DNA from: Dipetalonema caudispina
Taxonomy: Eukaryota > Nematoda > Chromadorea > Rhabditida > Onchocercidae
NCBI GenBank assembly: GCA_013365325.1
Contig: JABVXV010000108.1
Span: forward strand, 62,001 to 126,000
DNA length: 64,000 nt
Reading direction: 5' to 3'
Both the position numbers and the translations under genes were made by a program. Positions 10,142 through 24,800 of the stretch are shown here, one piece after another; positions within the stretch are counted from its first letter, which is position 1, and each line of letters opens with the position of its first letter. The notes beneath the pieces were generated by a model that made no database searches, was not told the origin of the DNA, and was given only the letters and a program-made list of their open reading frames with translations.

Positions 10142-13100
10142 ATGCCACTATATCCAACCCTCGAGGATTTATTAGTTGATCAATATCAATATCAGGTGGC
10201 AATGTTTTTACTTCCGTTTTCCTAAAAATTTGAAAATTTACAATTTTGAAACTTTAGATAGTTTTGAACTGATGATTAAATTATGATTACTTCGTCAGAA
10301 GGCAATTATTGATTAGATGGAGTAAACTGTTAATTTCCGGATATTGTGGAATGAGTTAAGGGAATCTAACATCTCTGATTAATTTGGGGATTTTTCGAAA
10401 TGCCCTGTGTTGTAACTAATAAAATATGATAGTAATATCTGGAAATTTCCTTTTTTCAAAAGTTTTTTCGAAAAAATTCAAAACTAGTGAAGTGGATGAG
10501 GTTTTCTTTCTAACTTACAATTGCTCCTATCGGGTACCAGTTTGCGATGTAATGAAGTACATTTCTTTAAAAAACGTTTATATGCTAAGGCAATCAGATT
10601 AATGACCTTGAATTCCGTCATTCCGTAACAAATAAATAATGGCGAAATTACAAAGTCTTGGAGTACAAAGTACAGGAATTTTTTTTTCTGATCAACTGAA
10701 ATCTATAGGTCTTTGGAGAGCTTCAAAAGGCTTTTTAAAGAAATTGATGAAAATAGCAAATGGGCAAATAAGCAGTCATATTCATAAACATGTAATAATA
10801 CCAGTCAAGAATTCACCATTGTCGATGAATATCGCTGCTTTGATGCGACTTCCCTAAAATATAATATCTGAATTGCGAGCATGGTTACTGGAAGCGAGAT
10901 CAGTCGAACAGAATTTACCAAAAAATTAACCCAATCAATCATACATTCAACAAAATCGTCCAATTTTTGTCAAATTTTGTTTCAAAATCTTGATTTCGAC
11001 TAATATAATTTGCAGCAATATGGCAGCTGTTCAGATCACGATTCTCCGCCATTCCGTTCTTTTGCAGAACCATCTGCTCCTCTCTACGAATCAAATTCTC
11101 CAATCCGTAAGTAATTGAATATATTTCATTACTGTCGTGAAAGCAATTTCGATTTTCAAGATTTAGATTTGAATTATAAATTATAGTGAAACAAAATGAT
11201 CAGATTATAGTGATGATTTGGCAAAATTTTGGATGGAATGATGAAAGTTCTGTGCAATTTAAATTACATTCACGCATCTTTGCAGCATTCTCTTATTACT
11301 ACTTATAAAATATGCATTCAATCATGAAAGTATGCTCATCATAAATTTCAAACTATTTTGCTCTACTTTATTCACTAAACAGCTGCTTTGAGTTACATTC
11401 TTAACTCATTTTCCAATCGACAGCAATCTTCTATTAATTAACACATCAGACGTGTTAATTAAAATGTCGAAGTTGCTAATTCAGTTTAATTTTACAAAGA
11501 AAAAATTCGAAAATTAAAGATTAATTTCATTCATTTTCTTATTTGTAGCAAAGGCAAAAGAACAGTTTTAATTTTTTGAGGAAGAAATATAATATAGTTA
11601 GACAGAATTGAAAATTTCCATTATTTTTGACCTCATTTACAACCATTTACATAAGTACTGCTTACTAGTAGGTAGTTATTTAGACTTACAATAAAAGAAA
11701 TTAATGATATTGTTATTAGACTAATGATTTTATGCAAAAATAATAGCGACTTTTATAAATAAAACAGTTAGTATACATAATGTAGCATTTACATTATAAT
11801 GGTATTAATTCAAACTAAAAATGACTTTATGATTGATTAAGAAACTGATCTTTGTCTTTTACACTCTCTTTAATTAATATTGAATATTAATGAATTATAG
11901 GAAAAGAAAGGATTATATATCTTTCATTGTTATAAATCACAGAATTGGTTTAACGGGAATTGTAATCTGCAGAAGTGTTAAAAATAATGAAAAAATGAGA
12001 AAAAATAGGTGCCCCTTATAGTGAAGTATATTTTTTTTAAATTATGATACTTCAAAATTAGGTAACGAATGGAATCAGCACAAATAAATTCATTTCTAAT
12101 TTAAAATTCATTGAACTGGAGTTTCAGCGGGACGAATTTACGAAGCAATCGATGAGAACACCATTTCGCAAGGTTTATGTAATTTCTTGATCTTGAAGTC
12201 TGATAATTGTTACCTTTCTAACTTCTTAGACTAGAACTCCAAATATTTGCATAATTTGCTTTACTTACATTTGGTATAATTGAAGATAATACACTTAGTG
12301 GTAGAAGTCACAAAAGATAATTTGTTTTGGAAGTTAGTATACTCGTCTGCTTCTAGCAGAGGTATTTCCGCATGATTAAGTTATTTCGGTATCTGTTCAC
12401 TTTTCACATATTTCACTGATGATAAGGTAATAAGTATATACTTTAATAATTGATAATTTATCAAAAAATTTGATAGAAATTTTTACTTGTCAAGAGAAAT
12501 TGAAAATGCAATTACAAGAATATATTTCTAAGTCATCATTTGAAAAGAAATATCCTATTTTTTTCAATAATATTATTTAGTAAGAGAGGAAAAAAAAAAG
12601 GAAAGCGGTAATAGGAGGTCAATATAAATGTACTTTGTCCCCAGAATATTTTCTAATCTATACGAAGACATCTTGGCCAAGAATGATCTTTGCTGTCGTT
12701 AATATCTAAAATTGAAAGACGAAACAATTTTTCATCCCATTTTAGCTTACATAGAAAGGGATGAAAAAAAAAAAAAAAATAGATTCGTGTTAATTTAAAA
12801 GAGTATGGTTGGACTATTGTCGTCATTAAAAGAAGTAAAAATTCTTATAACACTAATTACTTCTAGACACTAATTAGACCGTGAAAAGTGTATTATAAAC
12901 ATATACTATATTCCAATCTCTTTTAAGATAAAAGGTCAAAAGAAATCTTTGTAGAAAAGTCTAAATTTTATTTTGAATAATTTTTTCCAAATTGCAGCTC
13001 CACCAGAAATGTTAGGATATCCATCACTTCCATCTTATTATGAAAGCATTGCCCAACCACAGCATGCATCTATGCTCGTAAGATCTAAAATTTTTTTAAA

Positions 13101-15863
13101 TTTTATTCAAATATGAGACTTTAAGTGATAGATTAAAGATTTTATTCAATCACACAGTGAAGCAAAACTTTCGGAGATTGTCAATAGTTTATTTCTTTCT
13201 TTTGGTTATTTTTTTGAAATTTCAGGATAGATTAACTCTGATAAATTCCTTTGGAAGTTAAAATTTGATTGGAAGATTTTGTAAAATTTCTAGTTCCTTC
13301 CAGAAACCGTCAGTGCAGTTACAAGAAGTAACGGTAAGGCGCCTTCCCTATCCTCATCTTCAACAATCAGTAGCAGTTCAACCATATATGTCAAATAGAT
13401 TGACCTCATTCGAGAATGAATGCATTATTGCACCAATCACGTCGCAGTGTTCCGGTCTCGCTAAAACTAACCTTACGCATGGTGTTCGCAAAGTAATCCT
13501 TAATCGTACTAAAGGTAAAAAATATGGACTGAGAATGCGAGCTGTCAATCAGGTATCGTTTCTGGTTTATTTGTTCCATCGGAAACTTTTACGGTACTAA
13601 ATTGAAGGGTTCATATTGTAGAAGTTTCTAATCGGTCAGAATAACACTTTGATATATGTCGATCGGTTCAGTTCCTATATTTTTCTAAGGACCTTAATCC
13701 GAAACAGTTACATATCTAATGGACAAACACATTTGTGAAATAGCCATGGAAACTTTTAATATAAGCTCACTTCTTGGTGTTAAATATTAAGATTTTTATT
13801 TTTTATGAATTCCGGAATATATCCAAAAAGTTTCTATCTTTTAACTTTTATTTAGAGCACTATATGTATCAAATGTTGAGAGAGCATTATTTGTTTGATT
13901 TCAGGGCGTTTTTGTTCAACTGGTAGCGGAAGGTTCTCCAGCTGCAGCTGCCGGTATTCGATTTGGTGATCAGCTACTCAATTTAAATGGAAGTGAAGTA
14001 CTTGGAATGACAGGACAGAAAGTTAGTTGCTTTTTTTCTTACATGTTCCGCTAAAATTTTGACATTGTGAAAAAGTGATTTTATTTGACGACAAATTTTA
14101 TAATTTTAGGTGATGAATATCATGAAGAAATCAAAACACGAAGTAATTCTCATGCTCAGAGACAGGTACATATGATTAACTTGACATTTAAAAAGAGTCA
14201 AAAAGAGAAATAATAACTGGAATTTCAGAAAATGAAATCCTTTCGAAATTTCAATAGGTACAGCATTCAGTTTAATAAGTAAATGATAATGCTACTTAAT
14301 ATTACACAGCACTGCTCTCCCTTCTCTGATTCTCAGTAAACGTTATCTTTTTACGGTGCTGATAAATTTGAAGAACAGTCTATTCTAAGAGTTTTCCTAA
14401 TAAAAATATCAGACCGAAAGCAGAACGATGATCGGTATACCTTCGATTGGGTCTGCATCATTATTGATGATGGAGCACATGGAATATGTGCAAGAGATCG
14501 TGTATCTGCTTGATGGTTTTATCTCTTTCAGTCCAAATACTAAAAATTAGAAATTTTCTTATGAGGAACACTACTGGTAAACTGATGGATGGATTGATCT
14601 GCGCTTGATAATCTTAATTTTTTACTGTTTTGAAGATAAATGAAAACTGTAGACCTTTCATTAGAAGAAAACATAGAAGAAAAGGTTAAAAGAAAGTATG
14701 GAAACATTGCCATGGGTGGAAAAGATCGATTCATGGTGATGGAAGACGATGGTACATAGTTGCTACAGCAGCGGGGGATTATTTTTTGTAGAAAGTATCT
14801 ATTGGCCAATGACCCAATAACCTACTTCTCCACCGTGTTAAAAAGGACAACTGTTTACTGGATACAGATGTACTTACCAATCATTTGTAAGACATCAAAA
14901 AGGAAACTGCTGAAATTTTCATAGAGAACAAAAGGCTAATTAGTCAGTAAATATGCTTAATTAATTACATGGCATGATGCAATGTAAATGTTCTGTAATC
15001 TAATCAACATCAGAAGATTCTTTCCAAATAATTTCAGTGGGTGAATTTAGAAAAGTCGATATTGACATGGGATATTTGAATTAAATGTTGCCGTTATTAT
15101 TATTATTATTACAAAATCATTCGTGACTTATTTGATAAGATAATATGACTCGTCCGACTTCTAGGGTTTTCAAAAAATATGAAATTCAGAACTTTTCATA
15201 AAAAATTTTACGAGCCTTTTTTATAGTCTACTTCAGGCCTCTAGCTAGGACGATAACGTTACATAAAGATGCAGCCGGCTTATTAGGATTCTCATTTAAA
15301 GATAATCTTATCACAGCGGTAATGCAAGAATCAAGCGCCAGTCGCAATGGATTGCTTACCAATCAACGAATCATTGAAGTGGATGGACGAAATGTTATGG
15401 GTTTCAAGGTTATTAATCTATCCAAGACTTTATTCAAATCTAGTGTGTTGCTCATCATTCAATTAAAATATAAAAGTTTCAATTAACTAAGGATTAAAAC
15501 ACAAGTTTATTTGCTTATTTTCAATTTTCAAACTTGGTGATAAAAAACGAATTTCAATTCGCATACATTTTCTTGCCAGTAAGGATCAGAAAATAAATAG
15601 AGTTTGGAAATTTTATATAGAATTTCAAATATGCGCAGAATTACAGCATTGTGTTCATCATGATTAAAATACTCTTTAGATCATCTTCAGAAAGGTTGGA
15701 TTTTTTTTTTTTAATCTATCAATTTTGTCCATTTTTATTTCAGAACAAAGCGATGAAATCAATCTTGGATGATGCACCGATGACAGTTACGTTAACGCTT
15801 GTGCCTGCAGAATTTTATGATGAAATTACAAAAAAGTCGGTTAAACGTATCAAATTTGATTAA
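10142..15863 (+). CDS. SDCBP: Syntenin-like tandem PDZ scaffold protein
   Basis: Exons: 10142-10195, 11016-11106, 12998-13077, 13304-13552, 13905-14021, 14110-14165, 15237-15408, 15744-15863; 312 residues against about 298 in human syntenin-1. The N-terminus, MPLYPTLEDLLVDQ, closely matches the vertebrate start and holds an LYPxL motif (residues 3-7), the type that binds ALIX. Pro/Tyr-rich linkers follow. PDZ1 spans about 136-216, with carboxylate-loop sequence KYGLRMR and a conserved RFGDQLL turn. PDZ2 spans about 221-296, with loop GLLGFSF and the strongly conserved NGLLTN and VDGRNVMG segments. By family knowledge it links syndecan tails, PIP2 membranes and ALIX, acting in adhesion, trafficking and exosome formation. 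Phase is continuous across all eight exons. Confidence in identity is high; exon 5 uses the donor AAA/gttagt. Confidence 0.93.
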
Positions 15864-15964
15864 TTTCAAGTTATTTTTAAGATTTTTCTTCTGAACCCAC
15901 TGAAAACATCTCACAAATTTTGTATAAATGTAGACTGAATGCTTTACATAAATAATTAAGCGTG

Positions 15965-15970
15965 AATAAA
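15965..15970 (+). terminator. Poly(A) signal of the syntenin gene
   Basis: A canonical AATAAA lies about 100 bases after the stop codon at 15863, in a short A+T-rich 3' UTR. Confidence 0.6.
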
Positions 15971-16335
15971 CACGTTATATGTTGGCATTAAAAGTCTACG
16001 TCGGTCAAGGCCGTACATTAACCTTGATTGAAAGAGGCTCATAACTCATAGTGCCAGCCAGTCCTTTCCTCTTAATCCATTCTACGGTTAGAAAGTTAAT
16101 ATTTCACACGACCAGTTTCCATCATCCAATGCCACCTCTAAATCATGAAGTGACATTTATAAAATGCAAAGAAGAACAGTGAATGTAAAAAGGTGAAACA
16201 AAGACTAACTTATCAATCATGCAACTATTTAATCACTTTTTTTTTCAGTTTGGATCGATCATTAATGAAGAAACAAAATCACACTGTACCACAATTATGA
16301 CAGATTGAAAACCAGCAAGATTATGCAAATGCAAG

Positions 16336-16356
16336 CATGCATTATATAAATGCATG
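16336..16356. repeat. Perfect inverted repeat CATGCATT-5-AATGCATG
   Basis: Two 8-base arms separated by five bases (ATATA) form a perfect 21-bp palindrome. It sits in non-genic sequence between syntenin and the small minus-strand gene. Further GCATG words nearby make the area self-complementary. Function unknown. Confidence 0.8.
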
Positions 16357-17015
16357 AATCATGCAAGTTATGGCCATGTGTGTTTCTCGGTAAAGTCAGC
16401 GGATCTATTTTTGCTTTTAGATTTCTGGAATTTCCATTTTTAAGCAGATTTAGACCCATAAGTGGATTGAAACACGCTTGGTCTTGAATGAAATGCATTA
16501 CCGAAACTATGCTGCCTAAAAGTTTCCCGGTATTTTTGCGTGATGAAACTTGATCTTGTGAAAGTGATCGACCGCTTTCGACGTCATGAAAATACTTCCG
16601 TGATTTCATATGATTGATATGTGGTATTTTTTAGTTCGATTATTTCTATCCTCGAAGTTGGTCTTCGGATGTTAGCTTCTAGTCTCTATCATATAAATAT
16701 TTGTTCGTTATGATTATGCTACCATTAAATGATACTTATCAGTTGTCTTATTCTGCACAGGTAATTGACCAGTCCTGGTGTTGTTTTCTGCTCTGAATCA
16801 TCCAAATAAATCAACGTAAGGTTAGCAAATTCCTCTCGATATAACGAATTTAATTTCCAAGAACCTTGCTTTTTTTTACGTCTTGCTAACCACTTGGATA
16901 TTGTTAAACTGCATGCAGAACAATGCAGTTCAAGTAGCACGCAAATAGAATGTTGCCTGTAGGCAAAATTGCAGAGAACCTTCAAGCGATCTGAGATGCC
17001 GAAAAGCAAATACAT

Positions 17016-18894
17016 TTAGTTATAGCACTGAATAGTAAGTGGGTCATTTATATGCATAACGAGAAGTAAGTATTTCCTTCTCTGAACTTTTCTAAAATAA
17101 TATTTGTTCGTTTGATAATAAAAGTATCAATCGATAAAGATATAAATTCTTTACGATAAATGTTTGTTCACTTCCGTTCTAAACTTCAATTTCAACTCTT
17201 TACGTGTTTTCATCCTGTACGACACGTGTACATTTAATTACAGGGTGGCAATTTTAACAAAAATACATTTTGCAGTACAATGACGTAATCTCTTGCTTTT
17301 ATCATTAAATCAAAATACTATCGATAAAATCACTCATATTGATAATGGTAGTTAAACGATTGGTTTATATTTGAAGCCATTTCAAACATTTCATTTTAAT
17401 CTCAGCCAAATCTGAAATTATTTCCTTTTATAATTTACGTATGATAAAAATTCTATAGATCAATTTGTCGCATTGTTTATTTTGCATATTATATAGGAAA
17501 TTTTTCGAAAATATGATTTTCGCAGTTCAAAATTTCATCAAATTGGTTAGCATACCTGAGTCGTTCTGCTCCATTCAGTGATGCAACAACTCGATCAGCT
17601 AATGATGAAAGTTTCTGTTCCCTTCTATAAATATCACTTCTGTTAAGAAATTAATTTAAAAACTATGCATCTCAAATTCCAGATTACACGGATCACTGAG
17701 GATTAATGATATTTTCATTGCTATTAAGGTGCAGCATATGATGTCGAATACAATAATTTCAGGACCGTCTGTCCTAGGCTCATTGTCATAACCAAATGCA
17801 AAATGACAGTCCTTTTACCATGAAAGAGCAGCTTATTTCTATTGTTTCTAACTGGCCAATACGTTCTATGTATTTTAGCCTTGTTTGATGCTTACGAAGA
17901 TATGCATCTACCCAGCAATCCTGTCGAAAATATTCTACATGCAAACCGACATTGTAATTCTAATTTGTAACAAAGTTTGAATTGCAATGTCAAGTTTTAG
18001 AAGGCAAAGATTTAAACGGAATACCTACATTGGTAGATAAAAGTGATCGTACGAAGGACCAAAATATCGATCTTTAACTTGCCTAAAAAATTGGATTACA
18101 GAAAATCTATGCTACAAAATTCTTTTCCATTAAAAATTTCCTTCCTACCACTTTAATGACAGTTGATTTTAATGAAATTAGAACATTCTTGCAAGGACGG
18201 TACTGATGTTCCTAGTTTGCTTGAATAAAATGATTAGAGGCTTAGAATCTCTACAAAGATAGTAAGACCTAATGGAGAACTGATAAAGGAACGATCTTTC
18301 TTATGGAATGTTAATTTTATGAAGAGAAATACGCACTGGATGATAATTACCTGATAACACCAGGTTGCTGCACATTCTAAACTCGAAAAAGATTTGGTGA
18401 TATGTTAAGTAGGAATAGAAATAGGAAGTATTCATTTTGGGAAGCTCAAAAAGCTAGACTAATTCTCTCCTTTAATTATATTAGAATTTTTCTCATACAC
18501 TAGACTGTTTAGTTATCTTGCATTAGTATTCATAAATAATAGATATCTCGATCATTACTAGAAAGTTTGCTTGGTTCCAAAGTTAAATTTCATTTTTTTC
18601 AAATTCAAATGCTCAGAAGTTTTTTCGTTTCTCCAAGTATTTTAGTATTTGATTCTCGTTTATATTCTCATAATAAAACAATTCACATTCGTACTTTTAA
18701 TCTTCCAGTAATATTACTAGTATGAAAGTTGATCCTTAGATGACAGATCAAATAAGCTAAACTAACAGTTGTGGGATGATTTTGTCGAACAAATCGGAAT
18801 CTTGTGATCGTTTTCCATAACGCAACCTTAGAGCGCCGTTGATAGCCGATGTAAATTGTTTCAGATCTTTATCTAATCGTTTGGTACGATCCAT
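17016..18894 (-). CDS. Small unrecognised gene, 4 exons, 100 residues
   Basis: Minus-strand exons 18894-18763, 18376-18351, 17624-17556 and, less certainly, 17091-17016. Exon 1 opens with MDRTKRLDKDLKQFTSAING and has clearly coding-like codon use. Exon 2 is only 26 nt (NVQQPGVI plus two bases). Exon 3 encodes REQKLSSLADRVVASLNGAERL. Donors and acceptors are present and phase is kept throughout, which is hard to get by chance. The protein is basic, rich in Arg, Lys, Leu and Gln, and probably helical. No signal peptide or membrane helix is seen. The last exon was chosen for its strong TATTATTTTAG acceptor and matching phase. A rival last exon, starting at about 16948, would also keep phase. I do not know its function. 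Confidence 0.5.
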
Positions 18895-21800
18895 TGGCAC
18901 ACTGCTTCAGTTTTGAATTTTTTGTCAAAAAAAGATAGCAAGAAAATAGTTCTAAGATAGCTTGAAAATTAATTCAAACCAAATTTCAGTTTCTGGCAGA
19001 TTTTAAACACGTACGAATTTTACAACATATTTTTTAATATATTATTTTGAGAATTTGACTTTTCCAATTTGGTATATTTACAGCAATTAATTAAATATTT
19101 CTGAAGTGGAAAGGAAAACTGCAAAGTTTGGAAAAGTCCAGGTTAATTCATCTGGCATTTGTTGTAATTATTAGCAAAAGACATCTTACCAGGCGAGAAG
19201 CACAGGTAAAAGCAATGTACCAGCAAACAAATAAACTGTCATCATTCTACGACAATAAACTTCAGCTGATCCACTTCACAGTTGCTGTAACGCTGAAAAA
19301 AAATGATTCAATCGTCGCCTGAAGATTTATGAATCTACTAGTCAAACATTTCATCTGTTTGAGTGTTCATCACTCATAAAAATCAGCACATAAATTTGTG
19401 TAAAATTTGATCGTTAACGTGAAATTGATTCAATATGACGTTACCTTTAGATGGCGTTACCAAAAAAAAAAACTCAGGTGCACATGAGGTACAGGAATAA
19501 TTTCACGTAAATTTAATTTTTGTGAAACTCATTTGTCAATACTACTGTTCTGAAGAAATTTTCACATATTTTTTAATTATCTCAATAGTGAATGAGAAAT
19601 TAACGAGAAAGTTATCACTACAAAAAAAGTTACCATAATTAAGATATAAGAAATTGAAAGGATAACAAATAATATGAAGTCAATAGAAGATGAAAATTTC
19701 CCACTGTCGTATAGACAACTTATTATTTTTCAAGGTAAACACTTTTATGCATGAAACGGAAGAGCTCTCTGTTCATTAGATAGCTATTTTCCTATTTATA
19801 TACTAAATTATTAAATAACACTGTCGCAATATGCTAATATCTTTGACAGATGAAATCTGTTTTTGTCTCTTAAGCAAAGAAGTTCCACCTTAGTTTCGCT
19901 AAATTTCCGCTAAACTGTCTTAATTTACTTAAATGAATCTTATTTATTGAAAAAAAAAGTTTTGAAATCTTATTTGCAGCCTTTTTATAACGTTTAGATA
20001 TTCCAAAAACAAAAAGCGGACTAAAAATCATCCAGCGTGTTTACTAAAACTACAATTGTTGTCATGAAAATAAGGAGAAAGGATGTAAGACATGATTGCT
20101 TGCTGCAGATTGCATCTTGAAATGATTTCAAATAAATATTTAATTTCAACCGTATATTCTAGGTAAGAAATAAATATTCTGAATTCTGAATTCTATAGGT
20201 CTTAGAAACCATTTTTCCCAAGTAGTATCCATCAATAGAAGAGATAAGAGATCAGTATCAAAGTGTATTTTATAATAACTCCTTCTGATGGAACACATTC
20301 TTATTTCCATTTGTATATAATTATTCTCAAACAATTTGTTAACTTTAAAGCTTCCAAACGACAAGTGAAATTTATTAAGAATATTGCAATATGCTATCAC
20401 ATCTTGGTAACACTAAAGTAAATGTGTTAATACCTGAACAATTATGATAATAAATTTTTACCGAAACATATTGCAATTCACTACAATTGAAAATATTTAA
20501 AAATTTCTTTCTCTTTTCTTTAGAAAAATTATACAAGTGTTATTTAATACACTAATATTTATTCTATTATTTGCTAGAATTTGTAAAATTAAATGAGCGA
20601 TGGAAATGTTTGCAACAAAATCTAAACGTTGTTGGATAGAAAGAGTAGCAGAACGACGAAATTGTTGCTCTACAACTAATGAGCATAAATTTCATGCTAA
20701 CAAAAATAAAAATGGAAAGAAAAGGACGGTAATGAAATGAAAGTGATCTATTTGAATGCATAAATTGTAAATGAATGTAGATGTATGCCTAAATCCATCC
20801 ATTTGTTGCCATTGCTTTGCTGACATTTCAAGAAATAACACAAAAAATTTGAAAAATTAATAGCAATGAGCATTTCGTTAATTTGAAGATAGCCATCCAA
20901 TTACTCAATTCATCCATTATTCATTTAATCAATGCAAATGATTTTGTATATTCCAATTGAAATGACTATTTTAGTCGGATCCATTACGGATAGAAAGAAA
21001 TCCTTTCCATACAGAAATTACGTCATGTTTATCCTTATTGATAATGGAAATTACAGAGTTGAGCAGTAAGCAACTTTAGCAATGGTAAAAGTAACAAAAG
21101 TTGAAATTATTTCTAAGACTTGAGAATGATCGATGGTCGATGATCAGAGAAATACAGACGGAGCAATAAGTAAATGTACCAATTTATAGGACTGGAAAAA
21201 AAATCTATTTGAAATAGCTTAGCTAATTTAAACTTCATTTTCCAACTTCTTATCTATTTCATGAAGTATTTTAAAAGGTTAGAAACTTTTTCTTCTTGTG
21301 GAATAATTTTTTGAGACAAGAAAAAGTTTGAATAAAATGAACAATGTGAAGGAGTGGAATTTCAAAAATATCTGCCAATATTTTTACATTTTGTGAGAAA
21401 TTCTGTTAGTTCAGTAGACAGGTCATTTTTTGTGTTTTTCATTAAATTTAATTGAATTATTCAATATAAATTAAATATCAAATAAAAAAAAAATAACGAA
21501 GAAAATAATAAACCTTACAAACATCCTTTGGAAATATCCACCCCTACTTCAAACTACAAAAAATAAATCTGAGAATAAATGAAGCAAAAAATAAACATTT
21601 GTGGGGTAATTTCAATTGGTAGAAATACTGAGATCTCAACTTAGTCGTATACTGAAAATGATACAACGAAATTAAGAAGATATATGATTAATTCGAAAAT
21701 TTCACATGAAACTTTTCTTGACAAAGTGAAAAAAATCATGGAAATATAATATTTCTGCATCCCTTACCTAAATAAAATCACTTCAAACTTTTAAAATAAG

Positions 21801-24800
21801 AGATCTCTCATTTTAAAATAGGCTTTGTAACTATTCATTGAATTTCAGCAAGGTATATTTTTTGCTCACCTTGTAATTTTAGGTATCTTATAATTTTAAA
21901 GATTCTCGGATTTGTGTAGAAAAATATAAGAATAGAGCATTTAGTTTAATTGAATGTAAAGTTACATATGACATTCACACATTTTATAGATTATTCATTA
22001 ACTTTAGTAATGCAAGATACTACAATTAATATGCTGAATGATGTTTTGACATGAAAGAGTCATAATTTGAAAAGGAAATTTGCATCACTTGCAATAAAAA
22101 AGTCAAAATTATTTTGCTTTGTTTGATCTTTCTACTTTTTCTATTCATAAAATTTGGATTTCCATTCATAAAAAAAGCTTCCCATTTTTAAAATTTGAAA
22201 TAGGAAGCATTCTTCGTATGACTTGTTTCGAAATGATCACCTAAAATGTAAAGTGATATTTTGTCATTTTATTAAAAACAAGTAAGTATCCCATAGGTTA
22301 ATATTTCAAAGCAAATTAAAAGCTTGAATGGTTCTTCAATCCTTTAATGTAAAATTATCCAATTCAATCTTCAAAAGACAAAAAAATTAAGGGAAAAGCT
22401 TCCTGTTTTGCATTAATTATCAATTTGTTCATCATTGGGAGATTTCAATTACTGTTGTTGAATAGTTCGTAAATTCATTCATAAGTTCATAATTGAATAA
22501 GTCGGATTACAGGTGTATTGCTGAATATAAATGATTCTTAATTTTTATGATTTCGAGAGTGAAAAATATTTTCTGAACATTTTCAAAGCAACAGCGATAA
22601 ACATATGCAAATAGATGATAGCTTGTAAGAAAAAAACTAACACATAAAAATGAAATAAATGAAATCGATGTTAAATATTGGAAACCAATGATGCACTTTT
22701 AAGGGACCATAAATTTTGAACAAAAATTAGTTAATCTAAATTAGTTTCAATCTAAATTGTTCGGATTCTTATGTTTGATTGTAAAAAAGTTTTCGATTGC
22801 GTTCATTTAACTTCTGAAATTCAATAATTGCATATGCAGTCGTAAAATGTCTAATAATTTCGGAAAGAAAAATTATTTGCTTTACATGGATTGCATTAAA
22901 AAGAATGAAAATACTTTTCATTTGCATTTTTATTAATTTCCAAATTTCTTGCTCTGAATTTAGGAATATTATAAAGTTTTTCGATAGTTATTTATTCAAA
23001 AAGTACACAAAATAATTGATAAAATTTCCATTATTAAATTTGTACGTTACAATGGCATTTTTAGAAGATTAACTTGGATGAGCAGAATTGGTTGTAAGAT
23101 TAAAGGGAATGGATGAAATGATGGCAGGTATATGAACTGAAGTAAACAAATCATGGAGATACCTATCTTCAAGTATACATTTCTACTTCTTCAAGCAATG
23201 AATAACAATAAGAGTAATAAGTAAAACAAAATAATGTGTTAAACAAATGTCATAGACTGTATTTTGCTGTGACAAGTGAAGAATTGTGATTAATCTCCTT
23301 TAAAAGATGTAAATGATATTTCAGCAAATTCTGATCACGAGATTTAATCCAGTAAGTACTATGAATAAATTGAATTCAAGATTTGTTATAAAGATCACTG
23401 ATTTTTTATCAAGAATTCTTAGAAATTTAAAGAAAGCTATGTATAATTGAATCATAGCAGAGAAGTGTGATTTTTTCTGAGTAAGCAGGTTTTTCGCTAT
23501 CAACTAACCAAGTTTATAGTCCATAAGAATTAATTTGACTTCCTTCACATTTCCAATTATGAAGATTTGTAGCTCATGGCATTCTTTATGAAAAAAAAAA
23601 AAATAACTTTCTTCTCCAAGAAAATTCAAGAAAAGAATCAATTCTGTTTCTCGCAGAAGTATGAGGCACCAGCTTCCAATTCACAGAGTTTTTCTCATCC
23701 GTTAATTTAGATATCTCTAGCTTTTTCGCTAATTATTTGAAGTTCACAAAACATTTACTTGTTCGTTTGTTTCTTCGATACCGCTTAATCACTAAGATTT
23801 CCATACTTTCATGAGCTTCAGATTACATTTTTTGAGGGCTTTCTTTCCCCAACCATTTCCAAAATTCGAATTTAATTTTACCAACCATATCTGATTGCGT
23901 TTTGAATAAATTATCACTTGGAGTTGTGCTGAGTTAAACAATCTATTTGACACTACATCGTGTGCAATATGATGTCATTTCAATTATTGGTTTAAAATGA
24001 TTTCAAAGAAATAAATAAGAGCTAAAAGCATTGATGAGAACCACCCAAACATGAATTATTACCAGTGATCTCTGCAGCATTTTTCATGCGACAAAGAGAG
24101 GACTGCAAGGTGGATTTGAAAGACTGATCTTTTGCATCGTTGCAGAATTTTTCGACAGATTACTGTTGAAAAATAAATCATTCCAAAAAAAAACTTTTCA
24201 GATGATTATAATATATTTCATTTTAATGTTTCATTCTCCCAATCATCAACTCTTATTTCATATTAGCATTTATTTGAAACGTTTGACAAATTAGCACTTC
24301 ACTTGAAACGCTGAACTAATTATCACTTTGCAAGAATTTCATCACAGTAAAACAAATGACAGAGTTATGCATCGCACTGACAGTAGGCATCATTCGTGGA
24401 AAGTGCATTATAAAATGAATTATTAACAAATAATAAGTTAATGTCGCTAATTCTTAATTTCATGATTTGTTTCGAAAATTCTCGTCCAAAATGAGTTGTA
24501 TTTGGTATCCTAAAAATTGGACATATTCCAGTGATCAAATAAATACTTGAAGTAATGAGAAAGAGTAAAATCTGCCAAAAGAAAAATAGAAATGGCTAAA
24601 GATAGTCAATGAACCGAAATTCTGAAAAATTTAATAAGAGGTGGAAGACTCACAATGTTTGCGGAATCGTCGCATTATTCATCATCTTAATGTTACTTTC
24701 GAAGAGGAACGCTTTTGTATGCAGAGATTAAAATAAATGAAAATTGTAGCAATGAACTGAAGGAAATGCAAAAAAGGATTTGATTTGGAACAAATTCAAC

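Noticed and set aside
10639..10857. 72-residue frame in syntenin intron 1
   Set aside because: It lies within a normal intron, with no splice sites giving continuity and no recognisable content.
16295..17015. Two minus-strand frames of 104 and 96 residues downstream of the small gene
   Set aside because: The second could serve as a rival last exon in phase (acceptor near 16949). Its sequence is less coding-like than the chosen exon and neither frame matches a family.
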